DNA of 64,000 nucleotides from Anaerocolumna aminovalerica (GCF_900115365.1 NZ_FOWD01000014.1:44282-108281), one strand, 5' to 3'. Positions 8,518-16,968 are shown, counted from the stretch's first letter. Notes: generated by a model from the sequence alone, not told the origin. Numbers and translations are program-made.

Positions 8518-9280
8518 AATAACCTCTCCTTTTATTATTTATTTTATTTTCTTCCTTTACAAATGCTTCCAAAGCTAACAAAATTTCATTCTTTTCACCC
8601 AGTTTCATAGATGCTTCTCCATCTACATAACCATTTATTTCTTCTGCTAAATTCCCTTCATACTCAACTACCGTGTTTAAAATAGAGGCTGTTTTTACAC
8701 CTCTTAGTGCCCCAATGGTAAATAAAGCTGCTGTCTCCATATCTGACCCCATAATGCCTTTTCCAGACCAATATTTACTTATTTCCTCCTCATTGTCAAT
8801 ATAGAAACTATCATGACTTCTTGCTTTTCCTATAAAAAATGGTACTTTGCATTCATTGGCTGCTTCTAAAACACTGATTAATAATTCCGTATCCGGAATA
8901 GCCGGATATATGCTATCTATATAAGCTTTTGAGGCTCCCTCATCCCTAACTGCACCATTAACAATCAATAAATCTCCAAATTTCATTCTGGGATCCAGCC
9001 CGCCGCAGCTTCCGATCCGTATCATATACTTTACTCCGATATTATGAAGTTCTTCTACTGCAATTCCCGTAGAGGCTCCTCCCATTCCGGTTGAAACCGC
9101 TAACACCTTAAGTCCTTTGTAATATCCGCTAACACTTCTCATTTCCCTATTATAAGCCAATTCTTTTGACTCCGTCAGAAAGGTCTTAATGTGATCAATT
9201 CTGCCCGGATCCCCGGGAAGAATCGCATATTTGGCGGCGTCTTCTTTTGACAGCCTGATATGTGCCTGCAAATCTATCAT
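8510..9280 (-). CDS. Uridine/nucleoside phosphorylase
   Basis: Cytoplasmic phosphorylase (256 aa) of the PNP/UDP family, cleaving a nucleoside with phosphate into base and ribose-1-phosphate. Family features are YAILPGDPGRID (about residues 17-28), TGMGGASTGIAVEEL (phosphate/ribose loop, about 64-78), IGSCGGLD (about 88-95) and MGSDMETAALF (ribose-binding Met-Glu, about 177-187). The last motif is typical of hexameric uridine phosphorylase-like members. It leads an operon with an ECF importer, pointing to import followed by intracellular phosphorolysis. Whether it prefers uridine, a thiolated or other modified nucleoside, or a purine nucleoside cannot be settled from sequence. Confidence 0.85.
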   Translation of the reverse strand: MIDLQAHIRLSKEDAAKYAILPGDPGRIDHIKTFLTESKELAYNREMRSVSGYYKGLKVLAVSTGMGGASTGIAVEELHNIGVKYMIRIGSCGGLDPRMKFGDLLIVNGAVRDEGASKAYIDSIYPAIPDTELLISVLEAANECKVPFFIGKARSHDSFYIDNEEEISKYWSGKGIMGSDMETAALFTIGALRGVKTASILNTVVEYEGNLAEEINGYVDGEASMKLGEKNEILLALEAFVKEENKINNKRRGYYE

Positions 9281-9325
9281 AAATATTCCCCTACTCCTTT
9301 CAAAGTCTTTGTAAGAATGTTTCTT

Positions 9326-9560
9326 TCAACCTTTCTTTTTTCCCTGTTTCTCTGTTTGTCTTGCCGGCTGACATTCTTCTTCCAGTAACTTTTCAAAATT
9401 CTTAATTACAATATGCGCTTTTGTAATCTCAATAATTCCACTTTCCTTTAATTGTTTTAAAATATTTAAGGGAATACAAAGTATTCGTTCCCATATTGCT
9501 GCATAATACATACGTACTATCGCTCAGCTTGTCTGTTTCCGATAATTTTTCAGTGCATTA
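9326..9560 (-). pseudogene. Probable decayed regulator fragment (Crp/Fnr C-terminal-like)
   Basis: A 61-residue open frame (9326-9511) has no ribosome site, and a stop lies just upstream in frame. Its core ILKQLKESGIIEITKAHIVI resembles the end of the winged-helix domain of Crp/Fnr regulators. A different frame upstream (to about 9560) also reads through without stops, which suggests a frameshifted remnant. It directly precedes the nucleoside phosphorylase operon, where a regulator gene would be plausible. Assignment is tentative. Confidence 0.35.
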
Positions 9561-9986
9561 AACTTTTATAATTCTTTTAGTAAACTTATGAAGAACCTAC
9601 CATTTGTTTTGTGTATTATGTATACATTATGGAATTAAATAATTTTTTTTGTGTTATTTTAAATTAATTATATTCCCTTTGTCAAGGCAAGTAAAGGATT
9701 ATTGTCCTTTTATAGTGATGTTTTTTACCATAATAAAAAAAGTATATATTTATCTAGGACAAATGTCCAAAATAAAATATATACTAAAAAAGGCTGCTGC
9801 AAAACCAATATGCCATTCTGAAAAGTAAATCCATATATAGCTGAATTCTTGTCCATAGAAACTTATTCTAAAAGTAAGATTCTCCATCCAATATTCAACT
9901 ATGCTGAAATCCCATATTCAGAATGACTGTCTTGCAACAGCCAATAATTTTTTATCTTTTATTTAAATTTTATCTTTTATTTTAAG
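9561..9986. other. Intergenic region with a long palindromic repeat, no gene
   Basis: AT-rich DNA with no supported reading frame. Its main content is the inverted repeat at 9791-9943, listed separately. A short AT-rich stretch at 9600-9760 may hold promoters, but none is clear. Confidence 0.5.
9791..9943. repeat. Dispersed palindromic element, family with GGCTGYTGYAAAAC ends, copy 1
   Basis: The ends are AGGCTGCTGCAAAAC and CTTGCAACAGCC, imperfect inverted repeats, with a second inner pair (CCATTCTGAA/TTCAGAATG). Near the centre lies GTCCATAGAAACTTATTC (9851-9868). The element at 35292-35397 has the same kind of ends and an almost identical central motif but different intervening arms, so the two are one family. 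Confidence 0.65.
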
Positions 9987-11264
9987 TTAATCTAGATTGA
10001 ACCACATTACTGGCTTTACTCTGAATTCTTCACTATTTGCTTCATAACCATATTCCATAGCAAGTCTGTTTACAGACAGGAAGGCTGCACTGCTTGGTTG
10101 GTTACCTGGAGAACGAAGCCAGCTGTTACTTTTTAAATCAGGAATAAGTTCATTATATTGCTCTATTTCATCAATACTGAAAAGATATATATAATCTTGT
10201 GTATCGTTTCCTCCATCTGTTCCATACTTGGGATTATCCGGATTTTTTACAGTAGTAAGTATAATATTATCTTTCTCTGCTTGTGTAAAATTTTCATTCA
10301 GGAATTCTGAATTCAGCCAATTACGCAATGTAGACTGCTCCCATGTAATATCTCCTCCATTGGTATTGTATGCCATACCGGGCAATGCCAGGTCCTTTAG
10401 TAATAAAGCCTGATTACCTTGTATATCTAATATTCTCCACTTATTTTCACCTATATTAATGGTATCTCCGATTTCACTATTTTTAATATATAGTTTTTCC
10501 ATGTCCACTTTTTTCTGGTCACTGTCTTTATAGTCCCCTGCTGCTTCAAAAGCTTTTTTAGCATTTTTATAATCTTCTTCAGCCATAGCCTTTAATCCTT
10601 TTTGGTATCTGCATTCGGCCATTCTATCTTTACTATCTTTAAAACCATCTATTTTTTTATAGATTTTAATTGCTTGATTATAAGAACCAGTAAACTGATA
10701 TGCATTGGCTAAATAATATTTTGCATGAGTATTTTTGATTCCAAAAAATATTGCAACAACTGCAAGTACAACTGCCGCACTTCTTATTAACTTTTTCCTG
10801 CCTGATTTCTTTTCTATACGGGTGATTGCTTCTTCACATTTTTCCGCCAAGGTATTGGCATCCAGGTAACCATCGATTTTACGAAATTCTTCGGCAGCTA
10901 ATTTATATTCATCTGCCCGTTTGGCCTGTTCTTTCAGCTCCGTGGCATTTTTATAAATCTGGTCTTTAATTTCCCCCTCTGTCAATTTAGCAAGACGATT
11001 ACATTCCCCGGCAAGCTCCTTGGAATCTTTATAATCAGATAATTCATCAAATTGTTTTGCTGCTTCAAGGTACATATCTACTTTATCTTTATAAGGAGTC
11101 ATACAGCCTATTGATTGCATTAAATTTAATACTTTTTGGTAATTGATTTCTTTACCTGCATCAATGGCTTCTTCACTTTCTGCTTCTGTTTTTAAAATTG
11201 TTTCATCCGTCATTTTATTTTCCTCTGCTAATTTTTCTAACAAATCCTTGTCCTTTTGAGACAT
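9987..11264 (-). CDS. TPR-like membrane protein with C-terminal DUF6273-like domain
   Basis: Protein of 425 aa with three parts. Residues about 1-160 are Lys/Glu-rich, with repeated helical pairs (YLEAAKQFDELSDYKDSKEL, YKLAAEEFRKIDGYLDA). A single hydrophobic segment (AAVVLAVVAIFFGI) follows at about 160-175. Then come tetratricopeptide-like repeats (NAYQFTGSYNQAIKIYKKI, AMAEEDYKNAKKAFEAAGDY) and a domain from about 270 containing WRILDIQGNQALLLKD, WLNSEFLNENF and WLRSPG, typical of the clostridial DUF6273 domain. ATG 11264 is preceded by AGGATGG; several closer upstream starts lack a better site. It is probably a membrane-anchored surface or sensory protein. Function unknown; not obviously in an operon. 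Confidence 0.75.
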   Translation of the reverse strand: MSQKDKDLLEKLAEENKMTDETILKTEAESEEAIDAGKEINYQKVLNLMQSIGCMTPYKDKVDMYLEAAKQFDELSDYKDSKELAGECNRLAKLTEGEIKDQIYKNATELKEQAKRADEYKLAAEEFRKIDGYLDANTLAEKCEEAITRIEKKSGRKKLIRSAAVVLAVVAIFFGIKNTHAKYYLANAYQFTGSYNQAIKIYKKIDGFKDSKDRMAECRYQKGLKAMAEEDYKNAKKAFEAAGDYKDSDQKKVDMEKLYIKNSEIGDTINIGENKWRILDIQGNQALLLKDLALPGMAYNTNGGDITWEQSTLRNWLNSEFLNENFTQAEKDNIILTTVKNPDNPKYGTDGGNDTQDYIYLFSIDEIEQYNELIPDLKSNSWLRSPGNQPSSAAFLSVNRLAMEYGYEANSEEFRVKPVMWFNLD

Positions 11265-11379
11265 AATAACCATCCTCATTTCCAAAAGTTCTATTCTTTA
11301 ATTGTATTTGCTATTAAAACAAATACAAACACATCATATTCTTTTTTATTCAAAAAGTAAATATCAAAAAAAGGATATG

Positions 11380-11937
11380 CTATTTATGTATTTTTTGTAC
11401 AGTATCGTTATAAATATCTTTTCGAAGTTTTTTTAGATATTCCGAAAAAGCCACATTACCATTACCATAATCTAAATTGGTAGTATATTCAAGGGGTATC
11501 CAGGTAGAAAGGTCTGCTTCGTTATGCTGGATAATTACTTCTATTTTGTCTAAAGCTTTGTATATTTTAGCTTCTAAAGTTTCCAAAGCCTCCATTTCTT
11601 CATACATAGCCCTAAGTTCCGTATTATAAGGTGCCGGCAGGGAATCCACCCAATTATATAATTGTTTGCTTTCTTCCTCTTCATCTTGTGCAGTTTTGTT
11701 AAAGGATGGGATATCACCGGTAAATGCTTCTCCCATATCATGGAATATACACATCTTTATTACTTTATCCATATCCGCTTCCGGAAATTCATCTTTTAAA
11801 AAATAAGCAAATAATGCTAGTCTCCAGCTATGTTCTGCTACACTTTCATGTCTTCCTTGTGAAGTCCAGGAATGGCGGGTGTTATTTTTTAAATTCTCTG
11901 CTGTTCCAAGAATTTCAATTAACTTTCTCGTATCCAC
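11380..11937 (-). CDS. HD-domain hydrolase (YfbR/HDDC2-like)
   Basis: A 185-residue HD-domain protein. Metal ligands are visible as ESVAEHSWR (His, about residue 36), IFHDMGEAFTGDIPS (His-Asp, about 68-69) and a later Asp in ALDKIEVIIQHNEADLS (about 130). This layout matches the HDDC2/YfbR group, whose best-known member is a 5'-deoxynucleotidase; activity here is family inference. The start is GTG 11937 with AGGAGGT upstream at good spacing. It lies between the TPR-like gene and uridine kinase, all on the minus strand but separated by gaps over 90 bases. Confidence 0.8.
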   Translation of the reverse strand: MDTRKLIEILGTAENLKNNTRHSWTSQGRHESVAEHSWRLALFAYFLKDEFPEADMDKVIKMCIFHDMGEAFTGDIPSFNKTAQDEEEESKQLYNWVDSLPAPYNTELRAMYEEMEALETLEAKIYKALDKIEVIIQHNEADLSTWIPLEYTTNLDYGNGNVAFSEYLKKLRKDIYNDTVQKIHK

Positions 11938-12055
11938 TTACTTACCTCCTGTTATTTAATTATTCCCATTATCGTCATTTACCTATTATAGTAAATGAGG
12001 TTTACCATCGGATGTATTCATGCTTCCTTTGATTATACCATTATTAATAAGAAAT

Positions 12056-12074
12056 GGCGAGGAAAATCCCCGCC
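12056..12074 (-). terminator. GC-rich hairpin downstream of uridine kinase
   Basis: GGCGAGG (12056-12062) pairs imperfectly with CCCCGCC (12068-12074) around a short A/T loop, about 30 bases past the uridine kinase stop. The following T-rich stretch is interrupted, so termination is plausible but not certain. Confidence 0.5.
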
Positions 12075-12102
12075 CCAAGCTAACTACAATTCATAATTAT
12101 AT

Positions 12103-12723
12103 TCATTGCTCCGCCAAAATAGCTTTTATTCTGTGGATCAGCATATCCATTGCCACATTATTCTTTCCCCCTCGGGGTATAATAATGTCTGCATATTTTT
12201 TATAAGGCTCTACAAATAATTCATGCATTGGTTTTACGGTATTTATGTATTGCGCTATAACAGATTCCAAACTTCTTCCCCGCTCATTTACATCTCTAAC
12301 AATTCTGCGGATCAGCCTTTCATCCGCATCGGTATCTACGAATACCTTAATATCCATTAAGGAACGAAGATTCGCATTTTCATAAATTAAAAATCCCTCT
12401 ACTATAATAACTTTAGCAGGATTCACTCTTATTGTTTCGGCAACCCGGGTATGTTCTTTGTAAGAATAGACCGGCCTGTCAATTGCATCACCTTGTTTTA
12501 ATGCCTTAATGTGGGTAATCATTCTTTCGGTATCAAATGCATTGGGATGGTCATAATTTAGTTTTGTTCTTTCTTCAAAAGGCAATTCATCGTGAGGTAA
12601 ATAATAAAAATCGTGGCTTAATAATTCCACACTGTCTCTAAATGCTTCTTTTATTCGATTCGCAACTGTTGTCTTTCCGGAAGCAGAACCTCCTGAAACC
12701 CCTATAACAACAACATTTTTCAT
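12103..12723 (-). CDS. udk: Uridine kinase
   Basis: Pyrimidine salvage kinase (206 aa) that phosphorylates uridine/cytidine to the monophosphate. The N-terminal P-loop is GVSGGSASGKTTVANRI (about residues 7-23), followed by SHDFYY, NYDHPNAFD, RPVYSYKEHTR, VIIVEGFLIYEN (Walker B region) and RIVRDVNERGRSLES, the usual order for Udk. ATG 12723 aligns with the family N-terminus; the upstream extension to 12804 runs through a structured leader and is unlikely to be translated. The leader resembles the one before the MATE gene at 53799. Together with the phosphorylase at 8510 it indicates active nucleoside salvage. Confidence 0.9.
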   Translation of the reverse strand: MKNVVVIGVSGGSASGKTTVANRIKEAFRDSVELLSHDFYYLPHDELPFEERTKLNYDHPNAFDTERMITHIKALKQGDAIDRPVYSYKEHTRVAETIRVNPAKVIIVEGFLIYENANLRSLMDIKVFVDTDADERLIRRIVRDVNERGRSLESVIAQYINTVKPMHELFVEPYKKYADIIIPRGGKNNVAMDMLIHRIKAILAEQ

Positions 12724-12734
12724 ACAACTTACCA

Positions 12735-12822
12735 TGCATACCACAAGTGATATGTGATACTGCCACAAACCTATGTGAAAGATATAACTGTGGCTTCCTT
12801 TCATTTATTTTTTCTTTCACAC
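12735..12822 (-). repeat. Two-stem (pseudoknot-like) leader upstream of udk
   Basis: Read on the minus strand, GTGAAAGA (12820-12813) pairs with TCTTTCAC (12782-12775), and AGCCACA (12795-12789) pairs with TGTGGC (12767-12762). The two pairings interleave, so they form a pseudoknot or exclude each other. The same order of elements and adjoining sequence occurs at 53658-53720 before a MATE gene, with a compensated base pair in the first stem. Confidence 0.55.
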
Positions 12823-12974
12823 TACCAAATAAATGCCGTTCTTATATTCTATACATTCCAACGACATAAATCACCTTGGTTTCCTTTTTTCTTTTATATT
12901 CTATCATATAAAACGAAGAAGATAAATCACAAAATAATTTATTGGAAGTACTTTTATCTAAAGTAAAATAGTGG

Positions 12975-13161
12975 TATAATCATTTTTGCTTGGGCATATG
13001 TAAAAACCATTTGTTTACATAAGTTTTGCCCAAATATAAAATATCTTTTTAATATCAATAAGGGATTTAAAATGAAGTGGGGAAGCAACCAGCAATTAGT
13101 ACTGGAATACAACATTGTATTATAATTAAAAGGCGTTAAAAGTGCCAGAAACGAGGTTAAT
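12975..13161 (+). promoter_or_regulatory. Promoter and long structured leader of the ABC-2 exporter
   Basis: A consensus TATAAT at 12975-12980, preceded by GTGG, lies about 180 bases before the first exporter gene. The implied leader has a strong hairpin (TTGGGC near 12990 with GCCCAA near 13030, plus inner ATGTAAA/TTTACAT) and a smaller CCAG/CTGG stem near 13090-13105. The length and folding suggest a regulated 5' leader. No known riboswitch class was recognised. Confidence 0.45.
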
Positions 13162-14103
13162 ATGTCATTAAGTGTTAATAATTTATCTAAAAGTTACGGA
13201 GACAAAGTTGTCTTAGATAACTTGAGTTTCGAGATCCATGAGCCTGGTGTTTATGCTCTGCTTGGAACTAACGGTGCTGGTAAAACAACCACACTGCGTA
13301 TTATTTTAGGGATGCTTGCCAAAAATAACGGTGAAGTTTTATGGAAAGGAAAATCTTTAGATCCTATACGTACTAACGTTGGTTATCTTGCAGAAGAAAG
13401 AGGCTTATATCCAAAATATTCTTTACTGGATCAACTTTTATACTTTGCAAAGCTTCGCAATGTACCAAAGCATACTGCAATGGACCGTATAAAATACTGG
13501 GCTGACAGATTAGCAGTGACTGAATATGTATTTCCCCCTAAAACCAAAGGTAGAAAAACTTCCAAATCCAATCGCGCCGATCAATTATCAAAAGGTAACC
13601 AACAAAAAGTCCAATTAGTGGCTGCCTTAATATCTGATCCGGAACTGCTTATTCTTGACGAACCTTTAAGCGGTCTGGATCCTGTAAATACAGATTTATT
13701 CAAATCTATTATACGGGAAGAAATCAGCAAAGACAAATATTTGATTATGTCCAGCCATCAGATGCCTACCATTGAAGAATTCTGTTCTGATATTACGATT
13801 TTAAATCGAGGTAAGGCAGTGCTGCAAGGTAATTTAAATGAAATAAAAAAAGGATATGGACGTGTAAACTTATTTGTGAAAAGTGATGTGGATATTGCAT
13901 CCTATATATCCTCTTTTGGTCTTACCATAGCAGGCAAAACACCTAGTGAATATCATCTGAAGGTTAAAAGCGAAGAGCAGGCAATGGAATTTCTTACAAA
14001 GTTAATAAACGACCAAATTCCTATTGTAAAATTTGAACTCCGTGAACCTTCATTACATGAAATATTTATTGAAAAGGTAGGGGATGCAAATGAAGAAAAG
14101 TAA
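13162..14103 (+). CDS. ABC-2 exporter ATP-binding subunit (NatA-like)
   Basis: ATPase (313 aa) of an export-type ABC system. Walker A is GTNGAGKTTTL (about residues 34-44), the signature is QLSKGNQQKVQL (about 136-147) and Walker B is LLILDEPLSGLD (about 157-168). A C-terminal extension of about 90 residues matches the DUF4162-type tail of NatA/YhaQ-like exporters. A basic insert (KTKGRKTSKSNRAD) precedes the signature. ATG 13162 follows GAGGT. It is the first gene of a three-gene operon with two distinct permeases. The exported substrate (sodium, peptide or drug) is not determined. Confidence 0.88.
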   Translation: MSLSVNNLSKSYGDKVVLDNLSFEIHEPGVYALLGTNGAGKTTTLRIILGMLAKNNGEVLWKGKSLDPIRTNVGYLAEERGLYPKYSLLDQLLYFAKLRNVPKHTAMDRIKYWADRLAVTEYVFPPKTKGRKTSKSNRADQLSKGNQQKVQLVAALISDPELLILDEPLSGLDPVNTDLFKSIIREEISKDKYLIMSSHQMPTIEEFCSDITILNRGKAVLQGNLNEIKKGYGRVNLFVKSDVDIASYISSFGLTIAGKTPSEYHLKVKSEEQAMEFLTKLINDQIPIVKFELREPSLHEIFIEKVGDANEEK

Positions 14104-15418
14104 TTTAGCCGGCTGGAAGGATGTATTTTCTTTTACATTGGTGCAAACCTTGAAAAGTAAAGCATTTCTCATCTCCTATATAATACTGATTACTCTTTCC
14201 TTAATATCCATGCCCCTGGTTAATAAAATATTTAACAGTGGTAATGAAGATGTAAATGCACCAAGCCCTATAAAGAAAGTATACGTTTATAACAGTACTT
14301 CCCTTCAGGACATTGATTTTTCAAAGCTCCTGCCGGAGGAAAATATGAACCATATTCTTTTTGAAACAGCTTCAGAAGAATATGATACCTTATCCAAAGA
14401 GGTGGAGAAGGAAACCACTTCTGTTATCTTAACCATTACAGAAGATTCAAATATGTTCTCTCTGCATTTTCTTAAAGCAGGTAAAGGACCTGTAAAAGAT
14501 ACACATATACAGGCTTTAGGTAATGCTTTGGCAAAGCAATTCCAATTATTAAGAATTAATGCATCAGGAATTACAGATGAACAAAATGCAATGCTGAATG
14601 CCAAAATCGGAACCAGCGTATCTGCTGCTGATGTGAATGGAGAGATTATCCTAAAAGAAGATACTTCCATATCCATGGCTGAATATTGGTTTATATATGG
14701 AATCTTATTCTTTGTATTAATGGCAAATATGTTGTCAAGCACACAGATTGCATCCAGTATTGTAACTGAAAAATCCACTCGTGTTGTGGAGTATCTGCTA
14801 ATTACGGTAAAACCTTTGGCACTTATGGTTGGTAAAATAATAGCCATGTTATTTGCAACTTTGTTCCAGATGGTATCCATGGTAATTGCACTATTTGTAT
14901 CCAATCGGATAACTTCTGTCATTATTCCAGGCAACAGCAGCAGCATGTTGGAACAGTTTTTACCTAAAGATATCTTTCAGAATATCAATATAGTAAATAT
15001 TTTGTTATGCTTTATACTGGTTATGCTTGGTATGATCTTTTATGCTACTTTGGCAGGTCTGGCAGGAGCAACCGTAAGCCGAATAGAAGAATTAAATGAA
15101 GGTCTGACTTTATTTACAATTACAAACCTGATTGGCGTATATATTGGATTAGGTGCATCAGGTACTTTGGTAGGAGCAGGAATCAATCCATTTGTTGTTT
15201 TTGCTTTCTTATTCCCCCTGTCTTCTCCATTTATATTACCAGGTGCAATTCTTATTGGAAAAGCCACCTTACCCTTAGTGGGTATCGCCATAGTTCTTGA
15301 ACTGGTATTTATCCTGCTGCTATTCAGTTTTGTTGCAAAAATTTATGAAACACTTATACTTCATAATGGTAATACAATTAAATTGAAAGAATTAATTCAT
15401 CTTTCAAAAACAGTCTAG
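14090..15418 (+). CDS. ABC-2 type exporter permease (NatB/YhaP-like), first of two
   Basis: Permease (442 aa) with one N-terminal membrane helix (about residues 20-40), a large extracytoplasmic domain (about 40-190) and a C-terminal group of about five helices (about 195-430), the ABC2_membrane_3 layout. The STRVVEYLLITVKP stretch after the second helix is typical of NatB-like proteins. ATG 14090 has AGGGG at six bases; ATG 14084 is an alternative. The start overlaps the ATPase gene by 14 bases. It is paralogous to the next gene, so the transporter is probably a heterodimer. Confidence 0.85.
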   Translation: MKKSNLAGWKDVFSFTLVQTLKSKAFLISYIILITLSLISMPLVNKIFNSGNEDVNAPSPIKKVYVYNSTSLQDIDFSKLLPEENMNHILFETASEEYDTLSKEVEKETTSVILTITEDSNMFSLHFLKAGKGPVKDTHIQALGNALAKQFQLLRINASGITDEQNAMLNAKIGTSVSAADVNGEIILKEDTSISMAEYWFIYGILFFVLMANMLSSTQIASSIVTEKSTRVVEYLLITVKPLALMVGKIIAMLFATLFQMVSMVIALFVSNRITSVIIPGNSSSMLEQFLPKDIFQNINIVNILLCFILVMLGMIFYATLAGLAGATVSRIEELNEGLTLFTITNLIGVYIGLGASGTLVGAGINPFVVFAFLFPLSSPFILPGAILIGKATLPLVGIAIVLELVFILLLFSFVAKIYETLILHNGNTIKLKELIHLSKTV

Positions 15419-15430
15419 GGAGGTGGGCAA

Positions 15431-16768
15431 ATGAAGAATAATTTTAGAGGATGGAATACCGTATTTGGCTTTACCTTCCGTCAATTAACAAAAGGCCCGG
15501 GCTTTAAATTTGTTACCGCATTAGTTGCACTTCTTATATTAGGGGCATCCGTTTTAATTAATGTAATAGCGGCAAAACCGGAGCAAAGTAACATGCCGGA
15601 ACGTTCACCAATAGAAAAAGTATTAGTCTTAGATAACAGCGGATTGCAGCCAACTGATTATAAAGAAATGAATCCGTTTTTCTCCCAGGAACAATATGCA
15701 CATATTGTTTTCGAGACAATTACAGGTCAAACCAGAGAAGATGTAATAAAAACAGCAGCATCAGATTCAACAGTGACCATTGCAGCTATTATTAACACCA
15801 CAGATACAGGATATGACATCGAAATTGTCATCCCTGACGGCTCTGTAATTTCCAAAAGTCAGGCAGAAATATTAATAGAGCCAATGAGCGCTGCATTTGA
15901 AACTAACAAGTTATTACAGTCAGGTTTAACCGAAGAACAATTGGCTGCCGCTTTAAAACCAGTTATAACCTCCTTTGCTGATATTGGTGAAGATACTAAT
16001 GAAATCACCTTTGTCATAAAGATGGTGGCACCTATGATATTTGGTTTAATGCTGTATATGATGCTTATTTTTCATGGGCAGGCTATTAGCAAGTCAGTTT
16101 CTACAGAAAAGACTTCAAAGCTGGTAGAAACCTTATTGACTTCTGTACACCCATATGCCTTAATCACAGGTAAGGTATTAGCCGTTTCCGCAATGGCAAT
16201 TCTACAATTTGTAACCTGGTTAGTTGCCATTTTTGCTGGTTTATACCTTGGAAATACCGTTGCCCATTCCATATATCCGGGATACGAAAGTTCGGTAATA
16301 TCAGTAATTAATTTCTTAAAGGATAATATCGGTGAAACTGCTTTCACTCTTCCTGCTGTAATTTTAACTATTGTAGCATTCTGCATTGGCTTTCTATTCT
16401 ATTGTGTCATTGCAGGACTTACAGGATGTCTGGTATCCAAACCGGAAGAAGCCGCATCTACACAGGCTATTTTCCAGTTCCCTGTTATTATAAGCTGGTT
16501 GATTACTTATCTTTCACCTATGCTGGGCAATGAAACCGTAACAGTGGTAACTAGATACATTCCGTTTACAGCACCATTTTGTATTCCTGTGGATATTTTA
16601 ACAGGAACAATTGGATTAGGAGAAGGTATTATTACAACCTTGCTGTTACTTCTTTTCACTTTAATCGTTATTATGCTGTCAGGCAGAATTTACAAAGGGC
16701 TTATATTATATAACGGACAAAAAGTTAGTTTAAGGATGATTGGGAATGTAATAAAAGCGAATAAATAG
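15431..16768 (+). CDS. ABC-2 type exporter permease (NatB/YhaP-like), second of two
   Basis: Second permease (445 aa), 12 bases after the first, with GGGAGGTGGG upstream of ATG 15431. It repeats the layout of its neighbour: one N-terminal helix, an extracytoplasmic domain and about six C-terminal helices, with STEKTSKLVETLLTSVHP matching the corresponding stretch of the first permease. Shared starts (GWxxVFxFT) in both proteins support tandem duplication. A palindromic element begins 3 bases after its stop, with a terminator further on. Confidence 0.85.
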   Translation: MKNNFRGWNTVFGFTFRQLTKGPGFKFVTALVALLILGASVLINVIAAKPEQSNMPERSPIEKVLVLDNSGLQPTDYKEMNPFFSQEQYAHIVFETITGQTREDVIKTAASDSTVTIAAIINTTDTGYDIEIVIPDGSVISKSQAEILIEPMSAAFETNKLLQSGLTEEQLAAALKPVITSFADIGEDTNEITFVIKMVAPMIFGLMLYMMLIFHGQAISKSVSTEKTSKLVETLLTSVHPYALITGKVLAVSAMAILQFVTWLVAIFAGLYLGNTVAHSIYPGYESSVISVINFLKDNIGETAFTLPAVILTIVAFCIGFLFYCVIAGLTGCLVSKPEEAASTQAIFQFPVIISWLITYLSPMLGNETVTVVTRYIPFTAPFCIPVDILTGTIGLGEGIITTLLLLLFTLIVIMLSGRIYKGLILYNGQKVSLRMIGNVIKANK

Positions 16769-16771
16769 TAA

Positions 16772-16845
16772 GGACGCTTTGCCTATATAGGTTATCTGGA
16801 CCTTCATGAGTATGGGAGGTCAAATAGGTTATGAGGGGCAAAGCT
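16772..16845. repeat. Palindromic element, CGCTTTGC/GCAAAGCT family, short copy
   Basis: The ends are GGACGCTTTGCC and GGGGCAAAGCTG, with an inner GGACCTT/AGGTC pairing and a small loop; about 74 bases. The same ends bound the larger elements at 18047, 56709 and 57346. It starts 3 bases after the exporter permease stop, so it will be transcribed as a hairpin. Confidence 0.6.
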
Positions 16846-16899
16846 GTTTTTGAATTGGACTATGTTGTTTTAGAATGATTAAAAATATATAAGTTATAT

Positions 16900-16930
16900 A
16901 AGGGAAGTCTTTTGGCTTCCCTTAATTTTT
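16900..16930. terminator. Intrinsic terminator after the ABC-2 exporter
   Basis: AAGGGAAG (16900-16907) pairs with CTTCCCTT (16916-16923), followed by AATTTTTT on the plus strand. It lies between convergent genes and probably ends the exporter transcript. Confidence 0.8.
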
Positions 16931-16968
16931 TAAGATAGTATGTAAAACAAACTGATTGTTTAGTATTT

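Noticed and set aside
12724..12804. N-terminal extension of uridine kinase
   Set aside because: It runs through the structured leader and does not resemble any Udk N-terminus.
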